Assembly (NCBI RefSeq): GCF_014750685.1
Contig: NZ_JAAXGE010000007.1
Location: 372,001 to 436,000, forward strand
Length of the DNA stretch: 64,000 nt
Source of the DNA: Bacteroides sp. GM023
GTDB lineage: Bacteria; Bacteroidota; Bacteroidia; Bacteroidales; Bacteroidaceae
Direction: 5' to 3'
Part shown: positions 9,625-19,033 of the stretch, piece after piece
Numbering within the stretch: the stretch's first letter is position 1
How the letters are laid out: every line of letters begins with the position of its first letter
Translations under genes and position numbers: made by a program
The notes under the pieces: generated by a model
Told to the model about the DNA's origin: nothing
The model's database searches: none
The model's input: only the letters and a program-made list of their open reading frames with translations

Positions 9625-11553
9625 ATGAAACAGTTATATAGATTTTCAGCAATCGCTTTATCGGTCCTGACGTTGTCTCTTGCTTCGTGCAGTGATTACC
9701 TCGACCGGGATGATGATGACAACATTACGGAAGCAGATGTGTTTGCCCGTTACGAGAAAGTGAACGGACTGGTATCGGATGTATATGCCAATGCCAAGAA
9801 GGCGGACCGTCCGCTGGTATTCTTCGAACACTTCAGCAACAGCGCCATCACAGACGAATGTGAAGGTACGAATGTGGAAGGGAATATTACGAACAACTTC
9901 AATAACGGTGCCTGGAATCCGAACTCCCTGCCGGGTAGCGTAGGGCAATATTGGGAAGCTCTCTATGAAGGAATCCGTAAGGCAAACCTCATTATAGAGA
10001 ATGTTCAGAAGTATAATACGCCCGATAATCCCCAGCAGGACGGTGACTTGCGCAACCGTATCGGGGAGATGTACTTTATGCGTGCTTATTTCCATATGTT
10101 GCTGGTGCGTATGTATGGAGAAGCTCCTTATATCGACTATGTGATTCATGCCGGAGACAATATGGATTTCAAGAAGGAATCTGTTCATTCAATGGTGGAA
10201 AAGATTGTTGCGGATGCGCAGGTTGCGTATGGCATGGTGCCTAATAAATATGTGAAAACTTCGGAAAACTTCGGCCGTGTAGATAAAGGTGCTTGTCTGG
10301 GATTGATTTCCTTTGTTCGCTGGGTGGCGGCAACTCCGTTGTGGAATGGGGCTACCCAATATGGTTACAACTTGCGCCGTGTGTTTGAGGGTGAATATGC
10401 GTATGATATAAATCGTTGGCGAAAGGCGAAGGAAGCGGCTAAGGCTGTGCTGGACTTTGAGGTCGGCGGTACGAAGCGTTATTCTCTTTATATGAAACAT
10501 GATGCAAGTGATTTCAAAGACCCGGCAGACGGAAACTTGAACGACAGTCGTGTATATGCCCGCTTGTGGGATATGTTCTATGATATGGATGCATTTGCCA
10601 ATGAATGTGTATTCTTCATGACGAAAAGTAAAGACCAGGCATGGCAGGGCGACATTTATCCGCCTAGTCGTGAAGGTAGTTCCCGTCAGCAGCCTGTGCA
10701 GGAGCAAGTGGACGAATATGAGTATATTGTAGGTGATTACGGTTATCCGGTTTATTCGGCAGAAGCACGCAAAGGTGGCTATGACGATACCAATCCGTAT
10801 GTGAAAGGAACTCGCGACCCGCGCTTCTATCGGGATATAATTTATCATGGAGCTCCTTATCGCAACAATAAGAATGAATCGAAAACAATGAACACCGCTA
10901 GCGGGTCGGATAAGATTGGCGCGACCAATGCAACGACTACCGGATATTATTTGCGTAAAATTCAGCAGGAATCCTGGAACAAATCAGGTAATTTCAGTAT
11001 CAATGCGCCCGCTATCTGGCGTCTGCCCGAATTTATCTATATCTATGCGGAAGCTTGCAATGAATTGGGAGAGGATTTGGATGAGGCTTACAAACTGGTG
11101 AATACTGTCCGCGAACGTTCGTTTATGAAACCGATGCCGCCGGAAGTAAAGACCAACCAACAGTTGATGCGTGAATATATCCATCGCGAACGCCGTGTAG
11201 AACTCTTCTATGAGGGAAAACGTCCCTGGACTTGCCGTTTGTATCTGGAACCGACAAGCAAGGAGGAACTGGCGAAAGAAAGTCTTTGGAAATCCAGTGG
11301 CAGCGATAACTCAAAGCGTACGCAGAAGTACTGGGCGGCTAATTACGGAGCATTACCCCGTTGTCAGAGAATGATTAACGGTATGCGCCCGGTACAGGAT
11401 GAGAATGGCTCTATCACGGTGGATGGTGTGAAGTACAGAATGGAACGTTTCTGTGTGGAAGAACGCACGTTCTCCATCCAGCATTATCTGTTCCCGATTC
11501 GTCAGAGCGAATTGCAGAAGACGCCGTCTATTGAACAAAATCCCGGATGGTAA
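9625..11553 (+). CDS. SusD-family glycan-binding lipoprotein (mannan PUL)
   Basis: Surface lipoprotein forming the lid on the SusC barrel. The signal peptide ends LASC-SDYLDRDDDDN with an acidic stretch after the Cys. RagB/SusD hallmarks are SDYLDR at the mature N-terminus, the TPR-like region with RIGEMYFMRAYFHMLLVRMYGEAPYI, and the C-terminal YIHRERRVELFYEGKRPW, where family members carry the conserved RxxExxxEG-like turn. The protein ends PSIEQNPGW, also typical. It is 642 residues long, slightly long for the family. It follows susC by 15 bases and precedes the second LamG lipoprotein. Confidence 0.95.
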   Translation: MKQLYRFSAIALSVLTLSLASCSDYLDRDDDDNITEADVFARYEKVNGLVSDVYANAKKADRPLVFFEHFSNSAITDECEGTNVEGNITNNFNNGAWNPNSLPGSVGQYWEALYEGIRKANLIIENVQKYNTPDNPQQDGDLRNRIGEMYFMRAYFHMLLVRMYGEAPYIDYVIHAGDNMDFKKESVHSMVEKIVADAQVAYGMVPNKYVKTSENFGRVDKGACLGLISFVRWVAATPLWNGATQYGYNLRRVFEGEYAYDINRWRKAKEAAKAVLDFEVGGTKRYSLYMKHDASDFKDPADGNLNDSRVYARLWDMFYDMDAFANECVFFMTKSKDQAWQGDIYPPSREGSSRQQPVQEQVDEYEYIVGDYGYPVYSAEARKGGYDDTNPYVKGTRDPRFYRDIIYHGAPYRNNKNESKTMNTASGSDKIGATNATTTGYYLRKIQQESWNKSGNFSINAPAIWRLPEFIYIYAEACNELGEDLDEAYKLVNTVRERSFMKPMPPEVKTNQQLMREYIHRERRVELFYEGKRPWTCRLYLEPTSKEELAKESLWKSSGSDNSKRTQKYWAANYGALPRCQRMINGMRPVQDENGSITVDGVKYRMERFCVEERTFSIQHYLFPIRQSELQKTPSIEQNPGW

Positions 11554-11589
11554 ACCGATAGGAATGTATAACTTTAAAAAGAAAATCAG

Positions 11590-13155
11590 ATGAAACGAAT
11601 CTATACATATATGTGTCTGTTGCTTTTATCGGTGTTGTCGTTTGCCGTTGCCGGTTGTGATGACGATGATGATGACGATGTAGCTCAAGACCTGATAGAG
11701 TTGATAGTGAATAAACCGGTGGTACGTATCGGGCAGAATGAGGAAGCCAAAGTGAGTGTGGTGGTTGGAAACGGAAACTATTCGGTGAGAAGTTTCAATA
11801 CGGCTATCGCGACGGCTGCGGTTTCCGGTGAATTGATTACGGTGAAAAGTGGCTCGCAGAACGGAGCCACTACCATAGAAGTGATGGATGGCGAGGGAGT
11901 AGTTGCCAATATCTCTGTCAATGTAGGTGTTTTCGCACTGGAAGTGAATGAATCGCAGGTAACGCTGGAAGTAGGGGATGAAAAACAGTTGATTGTCAGT
12001 ATGGGAAATTTCTCCAGCAATGATGAACTGTCTTATGTGGTGGAAGATGAAACGGTTGCCAGCATGGTCAATACCGATGTGTTCCGTCCTTTCTATACAT
12101 TGACGGGACTGAAGAGCGGGCATACAGCGGTGACTTTCACTGACCATAAGGGAAAGCAAGCTACGGTTCAGGTGACTGTAAGTCCTATTTCCATTGATGT
12201 ATCCAACTTGACTCCGAGAGTCGGCGTGAATAATAAGATGATGATTACCGTAGAGAAGGGGAATGGCGGCTATAGCCTGACTGCCGAAGATAATTCGATT
12301 GTGGATATACAGCAGGTGGATGATACCCGCTTCAACCTGATTGGTAAGAAAGCCGGAGTGACTACGGTATATGTGAGAGACCAGGCAGAACAAGAGTTAC
12401 CTTTGACGGTGACGGTTGTACTGGCGGATAAGGTGGCGAATTTAGGCAGCAGTAATTATTTCAAAGTGCCGTTTACCTATAATGGTGTCGCAGACGAGTC
12501 ATTGAAAAGTCTGAATACAATTACGTTTGAAGCTCGTTTCAATATGGAATCATTGAATGGAAGCGGCGATGCACGCATCAATACGGTGATGGGAGTAGAG
12601 AAGAAATTCCTCTTGCGTGTGGATATCCATAAGGGTGGCAGCAATGATGAGGAACGTTTCCTTCAGTTGTCGGCAGATGATAAGGGAAGTATCCGTTATG
12701 AAGGTTCAACGAAAATAGAGACTAACCAGTGGTATGATGTCGCTGTGGTATTGGATGATAGTAAGAGTGGCAGCGACCGGATTGCAATGTATGTGAACGG
12801 TATCAGAGAAACTCTCCAACTTTCAAGCGGTGAACCGGATAAATTGAAAGAGGTCGACTTAACTTCAAACTTCTTTATCGGTCAGTCCGACAGTAAGCGT
12901 CGCTTGAATGGTGCACTCAGTTATGCCCGTATCTGGACAACTGCCTTATCTGATGAACAAATTGCTGCGCAAAGTGGTAAGATTCTGAATGAAGATAAGG
13001 AAGGATTGGTTGCCAACTGGCTGTTCAACAATGGAAACGGTAATACTAAAACATTTGTTTCCCTGGCGGACAAGAGTTTTGAAGCAGAAGCTGCGAATGT
13101 GGTTTCTACCTGGAAAGCGGATCCAATATTGGAAACAAGTACTCCTACGGAATGA
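11590..13155 (+). CDS. Surface lipoprotein with Ig-like repeats and LamG domain (paralogue of 1697-3652)
   Basis: The lipobox (AVAGC) is followed by seven aspartates, an extreme form of the acidic surface-export signal. Three Ig-like repeats follow, with GNGNYSVRSF and KGNGGYSL motifs closely matching those of the first gene of this operon. A LamG region follows at about residues 300-500 (FLLRVDIHKGG, WYDVAVVLDD, MYVNGIRETL, FFIGQSDSKRRLNGALSYARIW). It is probably a second surface glycan-binding protein. It is the last gene of the operon, 36 bases after susD and about 20 bases before a strong terminator. The two paralogues flanking one PUL suggest duplication and specialisation. No catalytic residues were recognised. 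Confidence 0.85.
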   Translation: MKRIYTYMCLLLLSVLSFAVAGCDDDDDDDVAQDLIELIVNKPVVRIGQNEEAKVSVVVGNGNYSVRSFNTAIATAAVSGELITVKSGSQNGATTIEVMDGEGVVANISVNVGVFALEVNESQVTLEVGDEKQLIVSMGNFSSNDELSYVVEDETVASMVNTDVFRPFYTLTGLKSGHTAVTFTDHKGKQATVQVTVSPISIDVSNLTPRVGVNNKMMITVEKGNGGYSLTAEDNSIVDIQQVDDTRFNLIGKKAGVTTVYVRDQAEQELPLTVTVVLADKVANLGSSNYFKVPFTYNGVADESLKSLNTITFEARFNMESLNGSGDARINTVMGVEKKFLLRVDIHKGGSNDEERFLQLSADDKGSIRYEGSTKIETNQWYDVAVVLDDSKSGSDRIAMYVNGIRETLQLSSGEPDKLKEVDLTSNFFIGQSDSKRRLNGALSYARIWTTALSDEQIAAQSGKILNEDKEGLVANWLFNNGNGNTKTFVSLADKSFEAEAANVVSTWKADPILETSTPTE

Positions 13156-13174
13156 TTGTAAGAAGATAGGATAA

Positions 13175-13221
13175 TAAAAAAGCCATCCCCGGAATAGACG
13201 TAAGTGGGGATGGCTTTTTTT
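13175..13221 (+). terminator. Bidirectional intrinsic terminator
   Basis: AGCCATCCCC (13181-13190) pairs perfectly with GGGGATGGCT (13206-13215) around a 15-base loop. An A-run precedes it and seven T follow, so it can stop the PUL from the left and the small convergent gene from the right. Confidence 0.9.
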
Positions 13222-13271
13222 GTAGTGTGCTTACTATTATTCGGCAGACTATGTCCTGCTTGTCGGCAAGG

Positions 13272-13538
13272 TTATTCCTTGACAGGCTCAGCCGGTTTGT
13301 CTTTGGATGCAGTGTCTTTGACTACTGTATCATTGACAAAAGCGGTTGGTGCGCACAGTTCTGTTTTCACAGGCTCGTCTTTAGTTACAGTATCTTTTAC
13401 TACTGTATCGTTAACGATAAGTGCTGCATTAACTTCTGTCCGGGCTGTCACAGCTTCTGCAGAGTTCTGAGCCTTTACAAGGAATGAACCACCACAAACA
13501 AACATAAACATTGCTACTACTAATACTAATTTTTTCAT
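13272..13538 (-). CDS. Small secreted protein with two internal repeats
   Basis: An 88-residue protein starting at 13538 (an alternative start two codons upstream is less natural). It has a clear signal peptide (MKKLVLVVAMFMFVCGGSFLVKAQ) and then a low-complexity mature part in which VNDTVVKDTVTKDEP is repeated as VNDTVVKDTASKDKP, separated by about 25 residues. No family was recognised. It is a single-gene unit convergent with the mannan PUL. The repeats could be a structural spacer or a calcium- or cation-binding segment, but nothing in the sequence decides this. Confidence 0.65.
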   Translation of the reverse strand: MKKLVLVVAMFMFVCGGSFLVKAQNSAEAVTARTEVNAALIVNDTVVKDTVTKDEPVKTELCAPTAFVNDTVVKDTASKDKPAEPVKE

Positions 13539-13741
13539 AATCATTTGCTTTAATGATAATTAGACATATGTTTTCAATTCTCTCTTGTGTTAAGGAATCG
13601 GTTGTTACTTTTACATTAACTCCTAATAAAGGTCAAAGTGCGTGCCAAAAAAAATAATATATTTGTAAATGGTTGATAAATAGGATGGTAATAGTAATGA
13701 TGAATAATGGCCATGTGTAGAAAGCAATGGGGAATGTGTGG

Positions 13742-13790
13742 AAAGTGTGGCGGGAAGTGTAGAATTATTCCACACTTCCCGCCACACTTT
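13742..13790. repeat. 19-bp perfect inverted repeat (hairpin)
   Basis: AAAGTGTGGCGGGAAGTGT (13742-13760) is the exact reverse complement of 13772-13790, with an 11-base loop. GTGTAG/GTGTGG motifs also recur at 13715, 13736 and 13757 (21-base steps). It lies downstream of the sulfatase gene and may end or stabilise that transcript. No T-run follows on either strand. Confidence 0.85.
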
Positions 13791-13833
13791 ATGTTCCGAT
13801 TATGCTCCGGTTATATTCCGATTATGTTCCGAT
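13790..13833. repeat. Four 11-bp tandem repeats
   Basis: TATGTTCCGAT, TATGCTCCGGT, TATATTCCGAT and TATGTTCCGAT run head to tail with no gaps, directly abutting the 19-bp hairpin. Two units equal 22 bp, the period of two other arrays in this window. No gene overlaps them. Confidence 0.85.
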
Positions 13834-13850
13834 GAGTCTATGCGATAGAG

Positions 13851-15407
13851 TTAATTGATTTCATCTGGCCATGGACAAGGCTTTCCAGTTGCTTTGACAG
13901 TCGGACGCTGTGCGTCTACTTTTCTCAAATAGTTACCTAGTTCTTTAGATAACCTTTTTACAATGTCCGGATGTTGTGCGCTAAGGTCGTTGCTTTCGCC
14001 TATATCATCCGGGATGTTGAACAGTTCTTTCTTCCCGGTGCCATAATAATAAACCAATTTCCAGTCTCCATTGCGCACTGCACAGTTGAAGTTGATGCCC
14101 GGCCCGTCATTTCCCCAATTATTGGGCATATTCCAAAAGAGACTGCGTCCTTTGGATGGATTTCCCGTTTGTTTCAGTAAAGGTAGGAAGCTCACGCCGT
14201 CTATCGGTTGCACTGTTTTGTAGTTTTTGACACCTGCCATTTCAAGAATAGTAGGGTAGAAGTCCTCTATCAGCAAGTAGTTATTGCATTTGCTTCCCGG
14301 AGCGACTACTCCCGGCCAACTGACTATCATCGGTTCGCGGATACCGCCTTCGTAAGTAGAACCTTTACCGCTGTTCAACGGATGGTTTTGTGTGTGCAAC
14401 TTTCCGTCACGCCAGTAGGATTCGGAAGCGAGTCCGCCGTTATCGCTCATAAAGATGATGATTGTGTTATCGGCTTCTCCGTTCTTTTCTACCCAGTTCA
14501 TTAAATCACCCAGACTTTTATCCATACCTTCAATTAGCGTGGCATAGGCAGCTTCATGGTCTGTCATCCCTTTCTTCTTGTACTTCTCATAGAAGCGCAT
14601 ATCCTTGTTCAGGGGAACATGGATGGCATATTGTGACATATACAGATAGAAAGGCTGATTATACTTTTTCGCTTTATCCAATGCTTTGACGGCTTCCAAA
14701 GTCAACGCTTCGGTTACAAACGTTTCCGTTCCCCAATATTTTTCTAATCCGGGAACAGCCATCAGTGATATTGGTTTCCCGTCTTTGGTATGTCCGTAGT
14801 TCTCTTCGCCCAGGTAACTGGCAAGTCCGCCGGCGGCATGTCCGGCAATATTTACCTCGAATCCCCAATGATGCGGGTCTTCTCCCGGAGTATCTATGGC
14901 TCCGAAATGAGCTTTCCCGCAATGGATAGTATGATAACCGCTGTTCTTTAGCAGTTCCACGAAAGAAGTTCCTACAAAAGTATTGTTAGTGCCGGGCACC
15001 TGGCTCACTCCATTGTAATTCCAGTCGGGAACAGCCAGGGTACTATCTTTGCGGTCGGTCATTGTATTCTTTTGCAGCGTCCAGTTAGTTACCCGGTGAC
15101 GTGCGGCATTGGTTCCTGTGATAAGGCTGCATCGGGTAGGGGAGCTGATACTGCTGGCATACGCTTGGGTGAACATCATCCCTTGTTTCGCCAACCGTTC
15201 CATGTTGGGAGTTTCGTACAATTCGTTGTAATGTGTCTTTTGCGTCCAAAATGGGAGTGAGGTGTCTTGCCATCCCATATCGTCTACCATAAAGAGAATG
15301 ATATTCGGACGCTTGTCCGCACGTTCTGTTTGGATATTGCTTTGTGCTTGCAGACTGGTTGCTGCGAGCGGCACAAATGCGAGGGGGAATAATGTCTTTT
15401 TATTCAT
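13851..15407 (-). CDS. Sulfatase (S1 family, Ser-type formylglycine site), periplasmic
   Basis: Alkaline-phosphatase-superfamily sulfatase of 518 residues with a signal peptide (LAFVPLAATSLQAQ). The N-terminal metal site is RPNIILFMVDDMGW (Asp42-Asp43). The maturation motif is SSPTR at 88-92, so Ser88 should be converted to formylglycine by the anaerobic radical-SAM enzyme, as is usual in Bacteroides. Further motifs are HCGKAHFG near 172 and MSDNGG near 320 (second metal and active-site residues). It removes sulfate from a sugar; the position and sugar cannot be read from sequence. It is the last gene of the fucosidase PUL, 61 bases downstream of GH29, which fits desulfation followed by defucosylation of a host or algal glycan. 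Confidence 0.93.
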   Translation of the reverse strand: MNKKTLFPLAFVPLAATSLQAQSNIQTERADKRPNIILFMVDDMGWQDTSLPFWTQKTHYNELYETPNMERLAKQGMMFTQAYASSISSPTRCSLITGTNAARHRVTNWTLQKNTMTDRKDSTLAVPDWNYNGVSQVPGTNNTFVGTSFVELLKNSGYHTIHCGKAHFGAIDTPGEDPHHWGFEVNIAGHAAGGLASYLGEENYGHTKDGKPISLMAVPGLEKYWGTETFVTEALTLEAVKALDKAKKYNQPFYLYMSQYAIHVPLNKDMRFYEKYKKKGMTDHEAAYATLIEGMDKSLGDLMNWVEKNGEADNTIIIFMSDNGGLASESYWRDGKLHTQNHPLNSGKGSTYEGGIREPMIVSWPGVVAPGSKCNNYLLIEDFYPTILEMAGVKNYKTVQPIDGVSFLPLLKQTGNPSKGRSLFWNMPNNWGNDGPGINFNCAVRNGDWKLVYYYGTGKKELFNIPDDIGESNDLSAQHPDIVKRLSKELGNYLRKVDAQRPTVKATGKPCPWPDEIN

Positions 15408-15467
15408 GAGGGTAGTTATTTGGTGTTATCGTTATGTATTCTTGACTGTTCTATTCTTAAAACTTTT

Positions 15468-16850
15468 TCAGTTTATAGAATATGCGCTGAAATTAATAAT
15501 GTCCGGCAATGCAATAGATTCGGTTATAGTCAGTCTCAATGCGTCCGTATCTACAGGATTGAACTTCTCTATGCGTTTATGTCCTACGGATTCTCCGTTA
15601 CAGATAGTCTGCCACTTTCCGTTTACTTTAGCTTCTATTTTATATTGCCGGATGCGTTCTCCGTTTTTGATGTTTTCTTGAATAATACAGTAGTTTACTC
15701 GTTGCTTATGACCTAATTTCAATGTGAGGCTTTTCTTCTTTCCCGAAGTAGTAACTATCGGGGTAGAGAAACGATGGTTGATTTCGTCACCCATTTCTTT
15801 CAATCGTTCTGCGTCTCCAACAGGAATCAATCCGGTAGGGTCGGGAGTCAGTCCGAGGATAAGAGTTGCATTTCGTCCCACCGACTTTTCATACTTATCC
15901 ATCATTACATCTAACGGGTAGATATTGTTTTCATCATCCGGTTCCCAAAACCATTCATGGCGACCGTTTGCCCCTCGCAGTGGTGTGTCTGCCATAGCAG
16001 GAACCCAATACTTCCCCTCCTTATCTCCATGCTTCAACAATTCCAATTGGTCGATATTGCTTTCAATGCGTTTGTGATGTGAACAGGGAACAGGGAAAGT
16101 AGACCAACATGGATATTCTACCGTACCCGTTTCCGAACCACCCCAGCGGAAATCGGCACGGTCAATATTATGATAAAAAAGGCAATTCGGCTGATATTTG
16201 TTTACGATAGGTTCTACATCGGGGCCATCCTCGCGTGGGTCATCGGCTCCACCATCAAACCATATCATATATAGGTCACCATATCGGGTGCAAAGTTCCG
16301 TCACCATCTTTTCACAAAGTCGTTTATACCATGCCTGACGGTTGCGGGCAAATTCTCCTTCTCCTTCCGCTTTGAAATTATGAATACCTAATAAAGAATT
16401 CCATCGAATACCTACATAAATACCCGGTTGCAGACCATATTTGCGACAGGAATTAACGAAGTCGCGTACAATATCCCCTTTACCATCGCGCCACTTGACC
16501 GCCTTTAGGCAGTAAGGATTAACATTGCTTTGCCAAAGTCCGAAGCCCGTTTCATGAGTCGCAGTTATTACAGCGAATTTGCATCCGGCAGCTTTGGCTG
16601 CTTGCACCCATTGGTCGGTATTCAGTTCGGTAGGATTAAAGATGTTATAATCTTCGATAGGATTAATGCGGTTATTGCCTTGTCCATAGCGAATGCCATC
16701 GAATACATGTAAGTCGTAATGAAATACAGCTCCCATTTCAGCTTCGTGCCATTTTAATTGATGAGGCTTAGGGATGGGAATATTTTGTTGCTGTGCGAAA
16801 CAGCAGACAGAGCAGAATAGTAAGAGGGAAAGATAATATAATTTTCTCAT
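15468..16850 (-). CDS. GH29 alpha-L-fucosidase, secreted
   Basis: Retaining exo-fucosidase of 460 residues with signal peptide cleavage likely after CCFAQ. The family region is seen in WHEAEMGAVFHYDLH (about residues 34-48), in TATHETGFGLW (98-106; the usual form is a His-His-Asp-Gly-Phe block) and in YMIWFDGGADD, where Asp199 should be the nucleophile. The C-terminal 100 residues (LTLKLGHKQRVNYCIIQENI...YKIEAKVNGKWQTI) resemble an F5/8 type-C or CBM32-like carbohydrate-binding module. It follows a terminator-like hairpin after susD, so it may have its own promoter or be read through from susCD. Together with the sulfatase it suggests a sulfated fucosylated substrate. Confidence 0.9.
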   Translation of the reverse strand: MRKLYYLSLLLFCSVCCFAQQQNIPIPKPHQLKWHEAEMGAVFHYDLHVFDGIRYGQGNNRINPIEDYNIFNPTELNTDQWVQAAKAAGCKFAVITATHETGFGLWQSNVNPYCLKAVKWRDGKGDIVRDFVNSCRKYGLQPGIYVGIRWNSLLGIHNFKAEGEGEFARNRQAWYKRLCEKMVTELCTRYGDLYMIWFDGGADDPREDGPDVEPIVNKYQPNCLFYHNIDRADFRWGGSETGTVEYPCWSTFPVPCSHHKRIESNIDQLELLKHGDKEGKYWVPAMADTPLRGANGRHEWFWEPDDENNIYPLDVMMDKYEKSVGRNATLILGLTPDPTGLIPVGDAERLKEMGDEINHRFSTPIVTTSGKKKSLTLKLGHKQRVNYCIIQENIKNGERIRQYKIEAKVNGKWQTICNGESVGHKRIEKFNPVDTDALRLTITESIALPDIINFSAYSIN

Positions 16851-17141
16851 GATATCTATTTATTATGGTTTTAAATACTTTGCAAATAGGTCATCAATTT
16901 GGATAAGCCCGTTTTTAATTGTGTTTTGGACTTCTGAACTTTCTGAGTATGTTGTTTGGCGATATAATTCATTTGATGTGGGGCTTTTGTCCGGTTAAAA
17001 AGAATCCATGTACTTCATATGCATATCAAGTATTGTGTGATGGGGTAAAGATAAGCATTTTATTTAAAATTAGGAAAAAGGGTGTGCCAATAATAGTCAG
17101 AACTATTTGTCACACCCTTTGCCGGACGTTATCAGTAACAC
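16851..17141. other. Intergenic region between susD and GH29
   Basis: About 290 bases. It holds the hairpin at 17075-17120, and on the minus strand an imperfect -7 box at 17047-17054 (TATCTTTA, one mismatch to TAnnTTTG) that could start a GH29-sulfatase transcript with a leader of about 190 bases. Nothing else was recognised. Confidence 0.4.
17075..17120 (-). terminator. Hairpin with T-run after susD
   Basis: CACACCCTTT (17111-17120) pairs with AAAGGGTGTG (17077-17086). Read on the minus strand, the stem runs straight into a T-run (17079-17075). It lies 22 bases after the susD stop and may reduce expression of the downstream enzymes relative to susCD. Confidence 0.75.
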
Positions 17142-19013
17142 CTATTGAAGTGCAAATCCGTCAGACTTGACCGGCCATCCTGGATTCTGATATACGACAG
17201 AAGTTGAAACATCACCCCCCTTTTCTGGAGTAGAGGTTGTGAATACATCTAATGATAGTGGGCTCAAATAATTCGCTTCTTCGAAGTTGTATCCGTCTTT
17301 GGCTAAATTATTGTTGTGATAAGGGCGCAGATATTTGCTTACGCTCTTGTCAACCGGGGTAAATTCAGTCCATTTTGTATAGGTCTCATAGTTTTTATCC
17401 CAATAATTAAAACCTTCTATCTGATAGTTTTTCATCTTATCCAATGCTCTCCAACGGTAGAGATCGTCTTTGCGCATTCCTTCTGCGATAAATTCACAAC
17501 GGCGTTCACGACGAATGTTATATAAGGTGGCGTCTACTAATTCAGAACCGGAATATCTTGCCAGATCTATTTCTTTGGATAAATCGGTATTCTCGATAGT
17601 AGTCTGATAATTCACGTCTACCTTGGCTCTCTTTCGCAGTGCTTTCCAATATTTATCACTGTTGGTGTCTAGAACTTTATCTTTTAAATAATCAGCTTCA
17701 ATGTAATTAAGATAAGCTTCTGCAGCGCGAAATATAGTCAGGGCTAATGGGTATGGAGCATTGTAGGCAATATCATTATCTATCCAGCCTTTGCGAATGA
17801 GATATCCTGTAGTTGACCGTTCTGCATCGGTGGCAGCTAGTGCAGGCTGAGTGAAATTCTGCTCTTTGAATATTTTATCACCAGGCTTTGCCATTGAAAG
17901 GGTTAATCTTTCGTCTCTATTATCGACTACATTTTCGAGTGTTTCATCTCCTTTATAGTAGTCTCCGGCTGCATAAATAGGTTTTCCATTATCCATTAGA
18001 TAGCTTTCAATTAGCGATCGGGTATATCCGGTCCCATTTCCGATTACTCCATACTCATTGATCCCATGAAGTACTCCCAATACACTATTCATAACTTTAG
18101 CATTTGAACTATACATACGCCACAGTAATACTTCACTTTTGTCTGATAGGTCTGATTGGTTGAACATGCTTGCATAATCTGTTTCCAGTTGTATGGCATC
18201 GGCTACCGGTTGTGCCGCTTTCATGGCTTCGTCAAGGAAGAAGGCAATTTCTGTGTCCAGATTTCCTTCGAATGTTCCACCTGGCCATCCGGGACCTCCG
18301 GGAACACGCGCTGTGCCTTTATGATAGGTTTCCCATGTCCCTTCATACAATGCTACACGAGATTTGAATAGTAAAGCACTTTCTTTATTGATACGGTGTG
18401 CAGTAATAGCGTTAGAACGTGGTTGTAATCTTGAAATCGCTTCGTCTAAGTCTTTGAGAATGAATCGTGCCACTTCATTTCGTGGACGTCGTTTGTTGGC
18501 TTCTACATTGGCTTTATAATCTCCGTCATTTAAGAAGGTGGTTAGAATGGGAAAATCACCATACGATTTTAAATAATTGAAGTAAATATATGCCCGAAAG
18601 AAATACATCTCACCGATATATTGTTGAACGGCAGTTGAACTTGTTAGTGTTCCATTCTTTAGGTTTTCTTCGGTATAATACAAGAAACGGTTACAATCTC
18701 GCAGATGACCATGGTTATTGTAACTACCCGATGCTGCAACTTTTATCTGTTGGGGTATAAAATTATTTTCGGGAGTTGTAGCGGCCATATCATCGCTATT
18801 GTTATCAGCTTTGAAACGACCCAGATTGAGACTTGTCCCATGGTCGGGTAATAAGTCATATTTCTTGTTACAGTAAGGTTCCAGTTGATTCTCGGCCGTG
18901 AAGAAGCCTTCGTCAACATTGTCGGACAGGGGCTGTCTGTCTAAAAAATCATCGCATGACGCAAACAGTAGTAATGCGGCAGTGAAAAAGATGGATATAT
19001 TTTTAATTTTCAT
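17142..19013 (-). CDS. SusD-family lipoprotein (fucosidase/sulfatase PUL)
   Basis: Surface glycan-binding partner of the adjacent SusC. The ATG at 19013 is chosen (623 residues) because it begins a normal lipoprotein signal (MKIKNISIFFTAALLLFASC-DDFLDRQPLS); upstream in-frame codons overlap susC. Family features are the DDFLDRQP start, IGEMYFFRAYIYFNYLKSYGDFPIL in the TPR-like domain, RRERRCEFIAEGMRKDDLYRWRA near the C-terminus and a VYQNPGWP end. It starts 20 bases downstream of susC. Confidence 0.95.
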   Translation of the reverse strand: MKIKNISIFFTAALLLFASCDDFLDRQPLSDNVDEGFFTAENQLEPYCNKKYDLLPDHGTSLNLGRFKADNNSDDMAATTPENNFIPQQIKVAASGSYNNHGHLRDCNRFLYYTEENLKNGTLTSSTAVQQYIGEMYFFRAYIYFNYLKSYGDFPILTTFLNDGDYKANVEANKRRPRNEVARFILKDLDEAISRLQPRSNAITAHRINKESALLFKSRVALYEGTWETYHKGTARVPGGPGWPGGTFEGNLDTEIAFFLDEAMKAAQPVADAIQLETDYASMFNQSDLSDKSEVLLWRMYSSNAKVMNSVLGVLHGINEYGVIGNGTGYTRSLIESYLMDNGKPIYAAGDYYKGDETLENVVDNRDERLTLSMAKPGDKIFKEQNFTQPALAATDAERSTTGYLIRKGWIDNDIAYNAPYPLALTIFRAAEAYLNYIEADYLKDKVLDTNSDKYWKALRKRAKVDVNYQTTIENTDLSKEIDLARYSGSELVDATLYNIRRERRCEFIAEGMRKDDLYRWRALDKMKNYQIEGFNYWDKNYETYTKWTEFTPVDKSVSKYLRPYHNNNLAKDGYNFEEANYLSPLSLDVFTTSTPEKGGDVSTSVVYQNPGWPVKSDGFALQ

Positions 19014-19033
19014 AATTACTCTTCTTATAAGGT

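Larger units (their letters stand above)
13539..13850. other. Intergenic region with hairpin and tandem repeats
   Basis: This is about 310 bases between the small secreted protein and the sulfatase stop. The part at 13539-13700 would be the leader or promoter of the small gene, but no convincing TAnnTTTG box was found on the minus strand. The part at 13715-13833 is repetitive and is described in the next two entries. Confidence 0.6.
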
